64,000 nucleotides of DNA, taken from DATAEY01 sp045805565. GTDB taxonomy: Bacteria > Actinomycetota > Thermoleophilia > Solirubrobacterales > Solirubrobacteraceae. Of the stretch, positions 41,286 through 49,306 are shown piece after piece. The stretch is from contig JBJMKZ010000020.1 in the NCBI GenBank assembly GCA_045805565.1, forward strand, positions 62,001-126,000, in the 5' to 3' direction. The position numbers and the translations under genes were made by a program. Under the pieces are notes generated by a model. It did no database searches and was not told the origin of the DNA. It worked only from the letters and a program-made list of their open reading frames with translations. How positions within the stretch are numbered: the first letter of the stretch is position 1; each line of letters begins with the position of its first letter.

Positions 41286-43292
41286 ATGGCCGTCGCCGAG
41301 CGGGGAACGGTGCTGTGGGCTCCCTCGTCCGATCAGGTCGAGCGCGCGACGATGACGCGCTACATGCGTTGGCTGGCCGAACGCCGCGGCCTGAGCTTCG
41401 AGGACTATCCCTCCCTCTGGCGCTGGTCGGTCGAGAGCCTCGAGGACTTCTGGGCCTCGGTCTGGGAGTTCTGCGAGGTGCGCGCCCGAAAGCCCTACGA
41501 CCAGGTCCTGGCCGAGCGGCGCATGCCGGGGGCGCGCTGGTTCACAGGCGCCGAGCTCAACTACGCCGAGCACATCTTCGCGGGCGCCCGCGGCGCGGAG
41601 CCGGCGATCGTGTCCCGGTCGCAGACGCGCGCGGACGTCGAGATTTCATGGGACGAGCTGAGCCGGCAGGTGGCCCGGGCGGCCGCCGGGCTGCGCGCCC
41701 TGGGGGTCACCCCCGGCGACCGGGTCGTCGCCTACATGCCCAACGTCCCGGAGACCGTGGTGGCGTTCCTGGCCTGTGCGAGCCTGGGGGCGATCTGGTC
41801 GAGCTGCTCGCCGGACTTCGGCGCCAGCAGCGTGATCGACCGCTTCAGCCAGATCGAGCCGAAGGTCCTGTTCGCGGTGGACGGCTACCGCTACGGCGGG
41901 CGCGACTTCGACCGACTCGACACGGTCGCCGAGCTGCAACGTCACATGCCCACCCTCGAGCGCACGGTGGTGCTGCCCTACCTCGACGCCTCTCCGGCGA
42001 CCGCGGCGCTGCGGGATCCGATGACCTGGGACGAGCTGCTCGGCGGCCCGGCCCCGGACGGCCTGCGCTTCGAGGCGCTGCCGTTCGACCACCCGCTCTG
42101 GGTCCTCTACTCGTCGGGGACCACCGGCCTGCCCAAGGCGATCGTCCAGGGCCACGGGGGCATCCTGGTCGAGCAGCTCAAGAAGGGCTTCCTCCACCTG
42201 GACTGCGGGCCGGGGGACCGCATGTTCTGGTTCACCACGACCGGCTGGATGATGTGGAACTTCCTGGTGGGGACCTTGCTGACCGGCGCCACCATCCTCC
42301 TCTACGACGGCAGCCCCGACCATCCAGGGCCCGACGTGCTGTGGGACTTCGCCCGGGACACCGGGATGACGTGCTTCGGAACCAGCGCCAGCTACATCGC
42401 CTCGTGCATGAAGGCCGGCATCGCGCCGGTCGCCAGCCACGACCTCTCGGCCCTGCGCAGCGTCGGCTCCACCGGGTCGCCCCTCTCCCCGGAGGGCTTC
42501 CGGTGGGTCTACGACAGCGTCAAGCCGGACGTGTGGCTGTTCTCGACCAGCGGCGGGACCGACGTGTGCACCGCCTTCGTCGGCGGATGCCCGCTGCTCC
42601 CGGTGTACCTGGGAGAGCTGCAGTGCCGGTCGCTGGGAGCCGCGGTGGCGGCGTTCGACGAGCGCGGGCAGCCGGTCGTCGACCAGGTGGGCGAGCTCGT
42701 CATCACCGAGCCGATGCCCTCCATGCCGCTGTTCTTCTGGAACGACCCGGCACCGGACTCGAGGGGCTCGGTCGGCGAGCGCTACCGCGCCAGCTACTTC
42801 GACATGTTCCCCGGCGTCTGGCGCCACGGCGACTGGATCGAGATCACCTCGCGGGGGACCGCCGTCATCTACGGCCGTTCCGACTCCACCATCAACCGCC
42901 AGGGCGTCCGAATGGGCACGAGCGAGATCTACCGGGCGGTGCTGGCGGTTCCGGAGGTCGTGGATGCCCTGGTGGTCGACATCCCCCGCCCGACGGGCGA
43001 GTCGTTCATGCCGCTGTTCGTGGTCCTGGGCGAGGGCGTCGAGCTCGACGACGACCTCGAGACCGAGATCAAGCGCCGCGTGCGCGCCGACTGCTCGCCG
43101 CGCCACGTGCCCAACCGGGTCTACGCGATCGCCGAGGTGCCGCGCACGCTGTCCGGCAAGGTGCTCGAGGTGCCCGTCAAGAAGATCCTGACGGGCGCGG
43201 CGCCCGAGCAGGCGGCCAGCCGCGACTCGCTGGCCAACCCGCGGTCGCTCGACTACTTCGTCGAGCTGGCGGGCCGGCTCGACCGCGCCTAG
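41286..43292 (+). CDS. Acetoacetyl-CoA synthetase
   Basis: Activates acetoacetate with ATP and CoA, via an adenylate. 668 residues. The N-terminus (FEDYPSLWRWSVESLEDFW, then GARWFTGAELNYAEH) is characteristic of this family. The P-loop is LYSSGTTGLPKAIVQGHGG, WTTTGWMMW-type sequence follows (WFTTTGWMMWNFLVG), and the hinge and Lys region is HGDWIEITSRGTAVIYGRSD to RTLSGKVLEVPVKKI, whose Lys is a likely acetylation/catalytic site. Paired with HMG-CoA lyase, it would return acetoacetate to acetyl-CoA metabolism. It overlaps the convergent gene by 4 nt (CTAG). Confidence 0.93.
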   Translation: MAVAERGTVLWAPSSDQVERATMTRYMRWLAERRGLSFEDYPSLWRWSVESLEDFWASVWEFCEVRARKPYDQVLAERRMPGARWFTGAELNYAEHIFAGARGAEPAIVSRSQTRADVEISWDELSRQVARAAAGLRALGVTPGDRVVAYMPNVPETVVAFLACASLGAIWSSCSPDFGASSVIDRFSQIEPKVLFAVDGYRYGGRDFDRLDTVAELQRHMPTLERTVVLPYLDASPATAALRDPMTWDELLGGPAPDGLRFEALPFDHPLWVLYSSGTTGLPKAIVQGHGGILVEQLKKGFLHLDCGPGDRMFWFTTTGWMMWNFLVGTLLTGATILLYDGSPDHPGPDVLWDFARDTGMTCFGTSASYIASCMKAGIAPVASHDLSALRSVGSTGSPLSPEGFRWVYDSVKPDVWLFSTSGGTDVCTAFVGGCPLLPVYLGELQCRSLGAAVAAFDERGQPVVDQVGELVITEPMPSMPLFFWNDPAPDSRGSVGERYRASYFDMFPGVWRHGDWIEITSRGTAVIYGRSDSTINRQGVRMGTSEIYRAVLAVPEVVDALVVDIPRPTGESFMPLFVVLGEGVELDDDLETEIKRRVRADCSPRHVPNRVYAIAEVPRTLSGKVLEVPVKKILTGAAPEQAASRDSLANPRSLDYFVELAGRLDRA

Positions 43293-44512
43293 CCGGATCG
43301 AGGCGGCGGCCGTGAGCCGGCGAGCTCCGCGTCGAGGCGCTTCACCACCTCGAGGCAGAAGGACAGCGCCGCGCCCATCGCCCCCGCGTCGAGCCGCCCG
43401 GCCGAGTCGGCGGCGCGCCCGACGTCCGGCACCAGCCCGTCGGGCTCCAGGCACCCCACCGTGATCGCCGGCCATCGCGCGAGCCGCGCCCGCCAGGCCG
43501 CGCCGGCGCCGTGTCCGCGGCGGGGCGCGGCGCCCAGGCCCCGGCGGTCGCGCGCGGCCTGCGCGCAGTGCGCGACCAGCCGCGGATGCAGGCGCAGCGG
43601 CACCAGCGGGCCGTCGACCGTCCACCAACGCGGCCGCCCGCGGCCGCACGCCGCCAGGTGCAGCACCGCGGTGGCCTCGGGGGCGTAGCTGGCGCGACGG
43701 CGCCGCACGAAGGAGCGCATGCCCAGCGAGGGGCCGTCGCCGGCGCCGGCGAGCACGAGCTCGACGGCGAGGTGGCGAGGAGGCGAGCGGTCGAGCGCCG
43801 CGGCCAGCGCGATCGCGACTCCCGCGCCGCTGGCGGGCTCGCCCGCGCCGGGCCCGCGTGGCGAGAGCGCCAGCTCGACCAGGAGCGCGAGCGCCACAAC
43901 CAGGGCGACCGTGAACGCCACCCCGACGAGCTCCGGCCACAGATCGTCCACGCCGGCCAGCCGGGCCACCGAGGCCGCCAGCAGGAGCCCCGGCCCGATC
44001 GCGACCACGCTCAGGGGGCCCGGGAGGTACCCGCGGGCCAGCCGCTGCAGGGTCGCCGCAAAGCGGCGCGGGCGGTCGCGAAGCGCAAGTCCGCCCCGCG
44101 GGGCGTCGTACTGGGCGACGATCATCAGCCGCACGATGCGCCGGGCACCCGATCGCGTCGCCTCGGTGGGCGCTGAGACCAGGTTCTGGGTGCAGCGCTC
44201 GGGCGTCAGTCGCCGGCCCAGATGCGCGACGCCAAGCAGGTCGAGCGTCGCCGACGCGGTGACCAGCGCCAGGATGACGGCGCCGGCGACCAGCTGGGAC
44301 GTCGCGACCACCGCGCCGGCCACGCCGAGCGCGGCGTGGATGGCATGCGCCCACGGCCACTGAGGCCTCACCCACGCCGGTTCGAGGACGGCTTCGCGGC
44401 CGATGGCGTGCAGCCTGCGTCGCAGCCACAGCGCCGCTCGGCGCTCGGCGTCGCTGCCGGGCGCGCGGTCATCGAATTCCGCCAGGCCGGCGGCGATCTC
44501 CATCGGGTCCAT
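43289..44512 (-). CDS. M28-peptidase-like membrane protein, probably non-catalytic
   Basis: 407 residues. The layout recalls membrane-bound M28 aminopeptidases: an N-terminal ERRAALWLRRRLHAIG segment, NLVSAP before a LMIVAQYDAPRGG strand (a His is expected where Gln stands), helices at about 60-90 and 165-220, GEPASGAGVAIALAAAL (usually DNASG), and LVLAGAGDGPSLGMRSF (usually with a Glu-Glu pair). The zinc ligands are thus not conserved. It may be a structural relative or bind something else. ATG 44512 is used; Met 4 is an alternative. Confidence 0.6.
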   Translation of the reverse strand: MDPMEIAAGLAEFDDRAPGSDAERRAALWLRRRLHAIGREAVLEPAWVRPQWPWAHAIHAALGVAGAVVATSQLVAGAVILALVTASATLDLLGVAHLGRRLTPERCTQNLVSAPTEATRSGARRIVRLMIVAQYDAPRGGLALRDRPRRFAATLQRLARGYLPGPLSVVAIGPGLLLAASVARLAGVDDLWPELVGVAFTVALVVALALLVELALSPRGPGAGEPASGAGVAIALAAALDRSPPRHLAVELVLAGAGDGPSLGMRSFVRRRRASYAPEATAVLHLAACGRGRPRWWTVDGPLVPLRLHPRLVAHCAQAARDRRGLGAAPRRGHGAGAAWRARLARWPAITVGCLEPDGLVPDVGRAADSAGRLDAGAMGAALSFCLEVVKRLDAELAGSRPPPRSG

Positions 44513-44539
44513 GGCGGGGCGGGCATGATCCCAGGCGGC

Positions 44540-44545
44540 TAGGCT
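44540..44545 (+). promoter_or_regulatory. -10 element (TAGGCT) for leaderless amidase gene
   Basis: TAGGCT, 8 nt, then ATG 44554. Confidence 0.6.
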
Positions 44546-44553
44546 GGCGCGCC

Positions 44554-45963
44554 ATGGACGCCTCGGACCTCGCTTTCGCGGGGGTCGCGCGCCAGGCCGA
44601 GCTGCTCCGCGCCCGTGAGGTCTCGCCGCGGGAGCTGGTCGAGCTCTACCTCGGGCGCGTCGAGCGCCTGGATCCCCAGCTCAACGCGTTTCGCGTGGTC
44701 TACGCCGAGCGCGCCATGGCGGAGGCCGACCAGGCCGAGGCGCGCCTCAAGGCCGGCGACGAGCGGCCGCTGCTGGGCGTGCCGATCGCGATCAAGGACA
44801 ACACCGACGTGGGCGGGGACGTCACCACCCACGGCACCGGCGCCCATGGCGAGCCGGCCCGCGACGACGCCGAAGTGGTCAGGCGGGTTCGCGCCGCGGG
44901 CGCGATCGTGCTGGGCAAGACCCACGTGCCGGAGCTGTGCATCTGGCCGTTCACGGAGTCGGCGACCTGGGGGGTCACCCGTAACCCGTGGAACCCCGCG
45001 CGCGCGCCGGGCGGCTCCAGCGGCGGCTCGGGCGCCGCGGTGGCGGCCGGCCTGGCCCCGGGCGCGCTGGGATCGGACGGCGCGGGCTCGATCCGCTATC
45101 CGTCGGCGTTCTGCGGCCTGTTCGGCCTCAAGCCCCAGCGCGGGCGGATCTCGCTGGCGCCGCTGTCCGAGCACTGGCACGGGCTGTCGGTCTACGGGTG
45201 GCTGGCGCGCCGGGTCAGGGACACGGCCCTGCTGTTGGACGCCACGATGGGGCCGGCGCCCGGCGACGCCGACTCGCCCCCGCCGCCGACGCGGCCCTAC
45301 ACGCAGGCCGCACAGACCCCGCCGGGGAAGCTGCGGATTGCGGTCTCGTACGCGGTGCCGCCCGGAGTCGCCGCGCGCCTGGATGCCGACGTCCGCGAAG
45401 GAGTGGAGGCGACGGCCGACGCGCTGCGCGCCCTGGGACACGACGTGCGTGAGCGCGATCCCGATTACGGCGTGATCTTCCTGAACACGCTCACCCGTTT
45501 CCTGCGCGGCATTCACGACGAGGGCGTCACGCTGCCTCATCCCGAGCGACTCGAGCGCCGTACCCGCGGCGTGATCCGCATGGGGTCGCTCATCTCGCCG
45601 GCGCTGGTGGCGCGCGCACGAGCCGCCGAGCCGGCGCTCGCCTCGCGGATCAACGCGCTGTTCGCGGACCACGACGTCCTGGTCACGCCCATGACCACGG
45701 CACCCGCGCCGGAGGTGGGCCGGTGGGAGGGACGGGGAGCGCTGTGGACCCTCAACGGGGTCGCCGCCCGGTGTCCGTTCGGCGCGCCGTGGAACACCAC
45801 CGGGCAGCCCGCCGCGGTGGTCCCGGCCGGCATCGGCGCCGAGGGCCTCCCGAGGGCGGCGCAGCTGGTCGCCCGTCCGAACGACGAGCCGACGCTGTTC
45901 TCGGTCGCCGCCCAGCTCGAGGCCGAGCGCGGGTGGACCGAGCTGCGCCCGCCGATCGCTTGA
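44554..45963 (+). CDS. Amidase-signature hydrolase
   Basis: 469 residues. The Ser-cisSer-Lys triad is in place: Lys in GVPIAIKDN, the cis-Ser in APGGSSGGSGAAVAAG and the nucleophile Ser in GSDGAGSIRYPSAFCGLFGLKP. Family members hydrolyse diverse amides; GatA is unlikely because no gatB or gatC is near and the specificity region differs. Cytosolic, with no signal peptide. An inositol-monophosphatase-type gene begins 2 nt after the stop and is probably co-transcribed. Confidence 0.9.
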   Translation: MDASDLAFAGVARQAELLRAREVSPRELVELYLGRVERLDPQLNAFRVVYAERAMAEADQAEARLKAGDERPLLGVPIAIKDNTDVGGDVTTHGTGAHGEPARDDAEVVRRVRAAGAIVLGKTHVPELCIWPFTESATWGVTRNPWNPARAPGGSSGGSGAAVAAGLAPGALGSDGAGSIRYPSAFCGLFGLKPQRGRISLAPLSEHWHGLSVYGWLARRVRDTALLLDATMGPAPGDADSPPPPTRPYTQAAQTPPGKLRIAVSYAVPPGVAARLDADVREGVEATADALRALGHDVRERDPDYGVIFLNTLTRFLRGIHDEGVTLPHPERLERRTRGVIRMGSLISPALVARARAAEPALASRINALFADHDVLVTPMTTAPAPEVGRWEGRGALWTLNGVAARCPFGAPWNTTGQPAAVVPAGIGAEGLPRAAQLVARPNDEPTLFSVAAQLEAERGWTELRPPIA

Positions 45964-45965
45964 CC

Positions 45966-46742
45966 GTGGCCCGGCCGGACGAGCTGCTGGGGATCGCCGC
46001 CGACGTGGCGCAGGCGGCCGGCGCCCTGCTGCGCGATCGCTTCGGCGACCCCGCCGCGGGAGTGCAGGCCAAGACCACTCCGACCGATCTGGTCTCCGAC
46101 GCCGACCACGCCGCCGAGGACGTGATTCGCGGCCTGCTCGCCGAGCGCCGGCCGCGCGACGGCGTGCTGGCCGAGGAGACCGGAGACCACCCCGGCGACA
46201 GCGACCTTCGCTGGGTGATCGACCCACTGGACGGAACGGTGAACTTCCTCTTCGGCATCCCTCACTGGGCGGTCAGCGTGGCCTGCGAGGATGCCGTCGG
46301 CACCCTGGCCGGGGTGGTCTGCGATCCGCTGCGCGACGAGACCTTCGCCGCCTGCCGGGAGGGGGCGGCGATGCGCAACGGCAAGCCGATCGCCGGCTCC
46401 GACAGCACCGACCTCGACACCTCCCTGGTGGCGACCGGGTTCTCCTACGACGCGGCGGTCCGGGCCCGGCAGGCCGAGGTCGCGTCCCGGCTTCTGCCCG
46501 CGGTGCGCGACCTGCGCCGGTTCGGCAGCGCGGCGCTGGACCTCGCGTGGACGGCGTGCGGGCGCTATGACGCCTTCTACGAGCGAGGGCTCGAGCGCTG
46601 GGATCGCGTCGCCGGCGCGCTCATCTGCGCCCGGGCCGGCCTCACGTTGCGCGAGCTCGGCGCGGCGGACGCAGTGCCCGCAGGTCTGCTGGTCGCCCCG
46701 GCGGCGCTGGTCGAGGACCTGGAGGCGCTGGTCGCCGGCTAG
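45966..46742 (+). CDS. Inositol monophosphatase-family phosphatase
   Basis: 258 residues from GTG 45966. The metal-binding motifs are in order: LAEETGDHPG, WVIDPLDGTVNFLFGIPHWAVSVA and the C-terminal ERWDRVAGALICARAG (WD-x-x-AG expected). It should hydrolyse inositol phosphates or related sugar or nucleotide phosphates with Mg2+. The frame is open upstream inside the amidase gene, but the domain begins at this GTG. A tRNA-Leu gene on the opposite strand starts 21 nt downstream. Confidence 0.9.
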   Translation: MARPDELLGIAADVAQAAGALLRDRFGDPAAGVQAKTTPTDLVSDADHAAEDVIRGLLAERRPRDGVLAEETGDHPGDSDLRWVIDPLDGTVNFLFGIPHWAVSVACEDAVGTLAGVVCDPLRDETFAACREGAAMRNGKPIAGSDSTDLDTSLVATGFSYDAAVRARQAEVASRLLPAVRDLRRFGSAALDLAWTACGRYDAFYERGLERWDRVAGALICARAGLTLRELGAADAVPAGLLVAPAALVEDLEALVAG

Positions 46743-46763
46743 GCGGCGGATCGACGAGGCTCA

Positions 46764-46847
46764 TGCGGCGGGTGGGACTCGAACCCACACGCCCTCACGG
46801 GCACCGGGACTTGAATCCGGCGCGTCTGCCAGTTCCGCCACCGCCGC
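46764..46847 (-). tRNA. tRNA-Leu (anticodon CAA)
   Basis: 84 nt, class II with a long variable arm. The acceptor GCGGCGG pairs with CCGCCGC; the T arm reads GGGTTCGAGTCCC. The anticodon loop TTCAAGT gives CAA, with an A31-C39 mismatch closing the loop. The 3' CCA is not encoded. Confidence 0.93.
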
Positions 46848-46906
46848 GGCCCACTGCGAATATAGGGCACCGCCGCCGGGACGGCGGGCGTTTGGAGGGA
46901 GTGTCC

Positions 46907-47410
46907 CTAGGCGGGCTGGCCCTGCTCGTCTGGCCGGTATTGCTCGCCGTCGGCCACCTCGACCTCGGTGTTCCAGTCCTGGGCGAACCCGCGGATGGCG
47001 AAGATGATCAACAGCACCTGCACCGGCACGATGATCAGCGTGAGGAAGCCGATCGACTGCTCGGGGAGCGCCGGTGCCTCATAGCCGGGGCCGGTGCGGT
47101 TGAACCACTCGGGCCCGCCGATCCCCGCGAAGATCCCGAGGATGATGGCCAGGGCGGCGGCCAGCGGGAGCACTCCGCGGTTCCAGCGAAGCACGAAGAA
47201 CGCCATCAGCAGGTAGACGGCGATATAGGCGATCGCCATTGGCTTGCCGCCCGTCAGCTTGGCCCAGCCCCCGATGGTGACGATGAGGATCAGCCCTGCC
47301 GAGGCCAGCAACAGGAGGATCACCACCAGCTTCGTCAGCCGGGATGAGGCCTTCTCGCGGTTGGGCCGCTCGAGGTGGTAGCCCTCGCGGACCTCGTCGG
47401 TCTCGGCCAT
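46907..47410 (-). CDS. Membrane protein of unknown function
   Basis: 167 residues from ATG 47410. A charged cytoplasmic head (MAETDEVREGYHLERPNREK) is followed by about four helices (roughly 25-45, 55-72, 77-95, 118-138) and an acidic tail ending EQGQPA. No motif is recognised. A TATGTT element lies 9 nt upstream of the ATG. It is flanked by two tRNA-Leu genes pointing outwards from it. Confidence 0.75.
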   Translation of the reverse strand: MAETDEVREGYHLERPNREKASSRLTKLVVILLLLASAGLILIVTIGGWAKLTGGKPMAIAYIAVYLLMAFFVLRWNRGVLPLAAALAIILGIFAGIGGPEWFNRTGPGYEAPALPEQSIGFLTLIIVPVQVLLIIFAIRGFAQDWNTEVEVADGEQYRPDEQGQPA

Positions 47411-47419
47411 CGTGTTACG

Positions 47420-47425
47420 AACATA
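47420..47425 (-). promoter_or_regulatory. -10 element (TATGTT) for leaderless membrane-protein gene
   Basis: TATGTT, 9 nt, then ATG 47410 on the minus strand, in an unusually AT-rich spot. Confidence 0.5.
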
Positions 47426-47460
47426 CAATCTCACGCGGTCGCGCGCAGCAGTTTTCGCCC

Positions 47461-47546
47461 GCGGGCGTGGTGGAACCGGTAGACACGCCGGCCTTAGGAG
47501 CCGGTGGGCCTGACGGCCCTTGGGGGTTCGAGTCCCTCCGCCCGCA
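47461..47546 (+). tRNA. tRNA-Leu (anticodon TAG)
   Basis: 86 nt. Acceptor GCGGGCG pairs with CGCCCGC; anticodon stem CCGGC/GCCGG with loop CTTAGGA (TAG); long variable arm; T arm GGGTTCGAGTCCC. No encoded CCA. Confidence 0.95.
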
Positions 47547-47693
47547 TCGTCGGACGACGGCGCTCGGGCGCGGCGGCGGGTTGACCCCTCGACCGCCGGG
47601 CATTGGGGCTTGCTACCTTGACGTGCGATCCGCGGGCGCAGCGACGCGCCGGCATGCGCGTCCAGCCCCGCTGTCGATCCCTGGAACGGTCAG

Positions 47694-48377
47694 ATGCCCA
47701 GCCCGTCGATGCCGAAGACGCTTGTGGTCCGCTGCGCAGCCTTCGCCCTGGTGGCGTGGGCCATCGGCGGGTGCGGGGTCGCGGACGATCCCCTTCCCAA
47801 GGTCAAGGACCCGACCCCCCAGGAGGTCGCGAAGGTCCCCGGGTCTAAGGCACGGGCGCAGCTGCCCGGCATCGCGCTCGGCGGCAAGGGCAAGGGCAAG
47901 GGCAAGGGCCAGCATGGAAACAACTCGAACCACGGCGGCAACGGCTCCGGAGGCGGCGGGGGCCACGGCGGCAAGGGCGGCGGCAACGGCGGGGGCGGCA
48001 ACGGCGGGGGCAACGGCGGTGGAAATAACGGAGGCGGCGGGGGTGCCGCCGTCGAGGTCCGCGGCCCCAAGACCACGCGGAACATCAGGGCCGACGCCAG
48101 CGGCAAGCTTCAGTTCAGCACCAGCGACCTGTGGGCGCCGCCCGGGCGCGTCACGATCACGCTCACCAATCCCTCGTCGGTCCTGCACGGGATCGCGGTC
48201 GCAGGCGCCAACGGCGTCAACACCGAGTCCAAGGCGGTCGGCAAGGGAGGCAAGGCGAGCGTCACCGTCAGCCTCCCTGCCGGCGACTACGAGTTCTACT
48301 GCCCGGTCGACGGCCACCGCGAGGCCGGAATGAGCGGCATCCTGTCGGTCGGGAATCTCCCGCCGTCGGCCCGCTGA
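47694..48377 (+). CDS. Lipoprotein with Gly/Asn-rich linker and cupredoxin domain
   Basis: 227 residues (ATG 47709 is an alternative start). The signal peptide has the lipobox AIGGC. After about 45 residues come KGKGKGKG and a 55-residue Gly/Asn/His-rich linker, then a cupredoxin domain (about 120-220). Copper ligands are the His of VLHGIAV and the Cys, His and Met of FYCPVDGHREAGMSG. It is clearly related to the copper domain of the cytochrome c-cupredoxin lipoprotein at 19.8 kb but lacks the heme domain. A cell-surface electron carrier or copper protein is likely. Confidence 0.85.
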   Translation: MPSPSMPKTLVVRCAAFALVAWAIGGCGVADDPLPKVKDPTPQEVAKVPGSKARAQLPGIALGGKGKGKGKGQHGNNSNHGGNGSGGGGGHGGKGGGNGGGGNGGGNGGGNNGGGGGAAVEVRGPKTTRNIRADASGKLQFSTSDLWAPPGRVTITLTNPSSVLHGIAVAGANGVNTESKAVGKGGKASVTVSLPAGDYEFYCPVDGHREAGMSGILSVGNLPPSAR

Positions 48378-48396
48378 CGCCCAGGCGGACTCGCCC

Positions 48397-48412
48397 CCCC
48401 GCGGCCGCGGGG
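48397..48412. terminator. Hairpin between convergent genes
   Basis: CCCCGC/GCGGGG stem, loop GGCC, between the cupredoxin lipoprotein and the convergent cyclic-nucleotide-binding gene. Confidence 0.5.
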
Positions 48413-48417
48413 CAGCC

Positions 48418-48852
48418 TCAGGCGAGCGTCGGGTCCCGGGAGATGGCGAGAACGCGCCTTGCCAGCGCGCGCAGCACCTTGCGCTCGACCGTGCGGGTCT
48501 GGTCGAGCAGGCGCCGAAAGTCCCGTCCGGTCAGCACGAAGAACCGCAGCGGGGTCCTGGCGGTCACCGTCGCAGTCCGCGGAATGTTCTCCAGCAGCGA
48601 GATCTCGCCGAAGAAGTCGCCGCCGCGCTGGGTGGCGAGGTGCCGACCCCTCCTGCTGACCGCGGCTTCTCCGTCGATGATGACGAAGAACTCCCGGCCG
48701 ATCTCACCCTCCCTGCACAGGACCTGGCCGGCGGGAACCTCGACGTCCTCGGTTACCCGGGCGAGCTGCGCGAGCTCCGCGCCCGAGAGGTCCTCGAAGA
48801 GGGGGGCACGCCTCAGGGCCTGCACCTTGGCGTCCTGGGAGAACAGCCTCAC
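48418..48852 (-). CDS. Single-domain cyclic-nucleotide-binding protein
   Basis: 144 residues from GTG 48852. The domain runs from LRRAPLFEDLSGAELAQLAR through AGQVLCREGEIGREFFVIIDGEAAV to GDFFGEISLLENIPRTATVTA, the phosphate-binding cassette. There is no DNA-binding HTH and no kinase part, so it is a stand-alone sensor. The GTG is supported by TAGCGT 7 nt upstream; a longer open frame has no protein character. An adenylate cyclase gene 2 kb away could supply its ligand. Confidence 0.82.
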   Translation of the reverse strand: MRLFSQDAKVQALRRAPLFEDLSGAELAQLARVTEDVEVPAGQVLCREGEIGREFFVIIDGEAAVSRRGRHLATQRGGDFFGEISLLENIPRTATVTARTPLRFFVLTGRDFRRLLDQTRTVERKVLRALARRVLAISRDPTLA

Positions 48853-48859
48853 GCCGGTC

Positions 48860-48865
48860 ACGCTA
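48860..48865 (-). promoter_or_regulatory. -10 element (TAGCGT) for the cyclic-nucleotide-binding gene
   Basis: On the minus strand TAGCGT, 7 nt, then GTG 48852. Confidence 0.5.
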
Positions 48866-48962
48866 CTGGCCCGCCGAAGGGTCGGCAGCGGCCGCTCGAT
48901 GGGAAGCCGCCACCGCGACGGCGCTGCCCCCCGAGGTCCGGCGGTCACGCCGGCAAGCCCCT

Positions 48963-49268
48963 CTAGTCGGCCGCTTCGACGGAGACGTCGCCCAGGAGGT
49001 CCCTGATCTTCTGGATCGCCTCTTCCGGGCTGTCTGCGTCCACCTCGACGATGACTCGCTGCGGCGATTCCCCGCCCGGGTCGGGTAGCGCGTTCATCCC
49101 GGCCGTGCTGAGCACTGCCAGGATCTCGTCGGTCGCCTGCACCCCCACCCGCAGCGGGAGCGTTCGACACGCTTCATCTGGAAGCGAGACGCCGGAGCCT
49201 TGCTCCTGGTCAGCCGTCTCGCCGCCCGTCTGGTCTGGCGGCGCGTCGTGCTCGGTTTCCTCGGCCAT
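48963..49268 (-). CDS. Small acidic protein of unknown function
   Basis: 101 residues. The first 30 are acidic and Gln/Gly-rich, probably disordered. The rest (LRVGVQATDEILAVLSTAGM, VIVEVDADSPEEAIQKIRDLL) looks like a small beta-alpha-beta fold. No family is recognised. It lies 38 nt after the MBL-fold gene on the same strand. Minus-strand TATGTA about 30 nt upstream could be a promoter. Confidence 0.65.
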   Translation of the reverse strand: MAEETEHDAPPDQTGGETADQEQGSGVSLPDEACRTLPLRVGVQATDEILAVLSTAGMNALPDPGGESPQRVIVEVDADSPEEAIQKIRDLLGDVSVEAAD

Positions 49269-49306
49269 GGTTGGTTCTGGGATCGCTTGGCTGACCTACA
49301 TACTGC

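Noticed and set aside
41646..44429. 927-codon open frame on the minus strand
   Set aside because: It lies opposite acetoacetyl-CoA synthetase and in a second frame of the M28-like gene; its translation is Arg/His/Gly-rich without motifs.
46764..47546. Genomic island at the tRNA genes
   Set aside because: No integrase, direct repeat of the tRNA end or change in base composition was seen.
47880..48050. Possible mobile or repeat element in GGC-rich DNA
   Set aside because: The repetition is the Gly/Asn-rich linker coding sequence of the cupredoxin lipoprotein.
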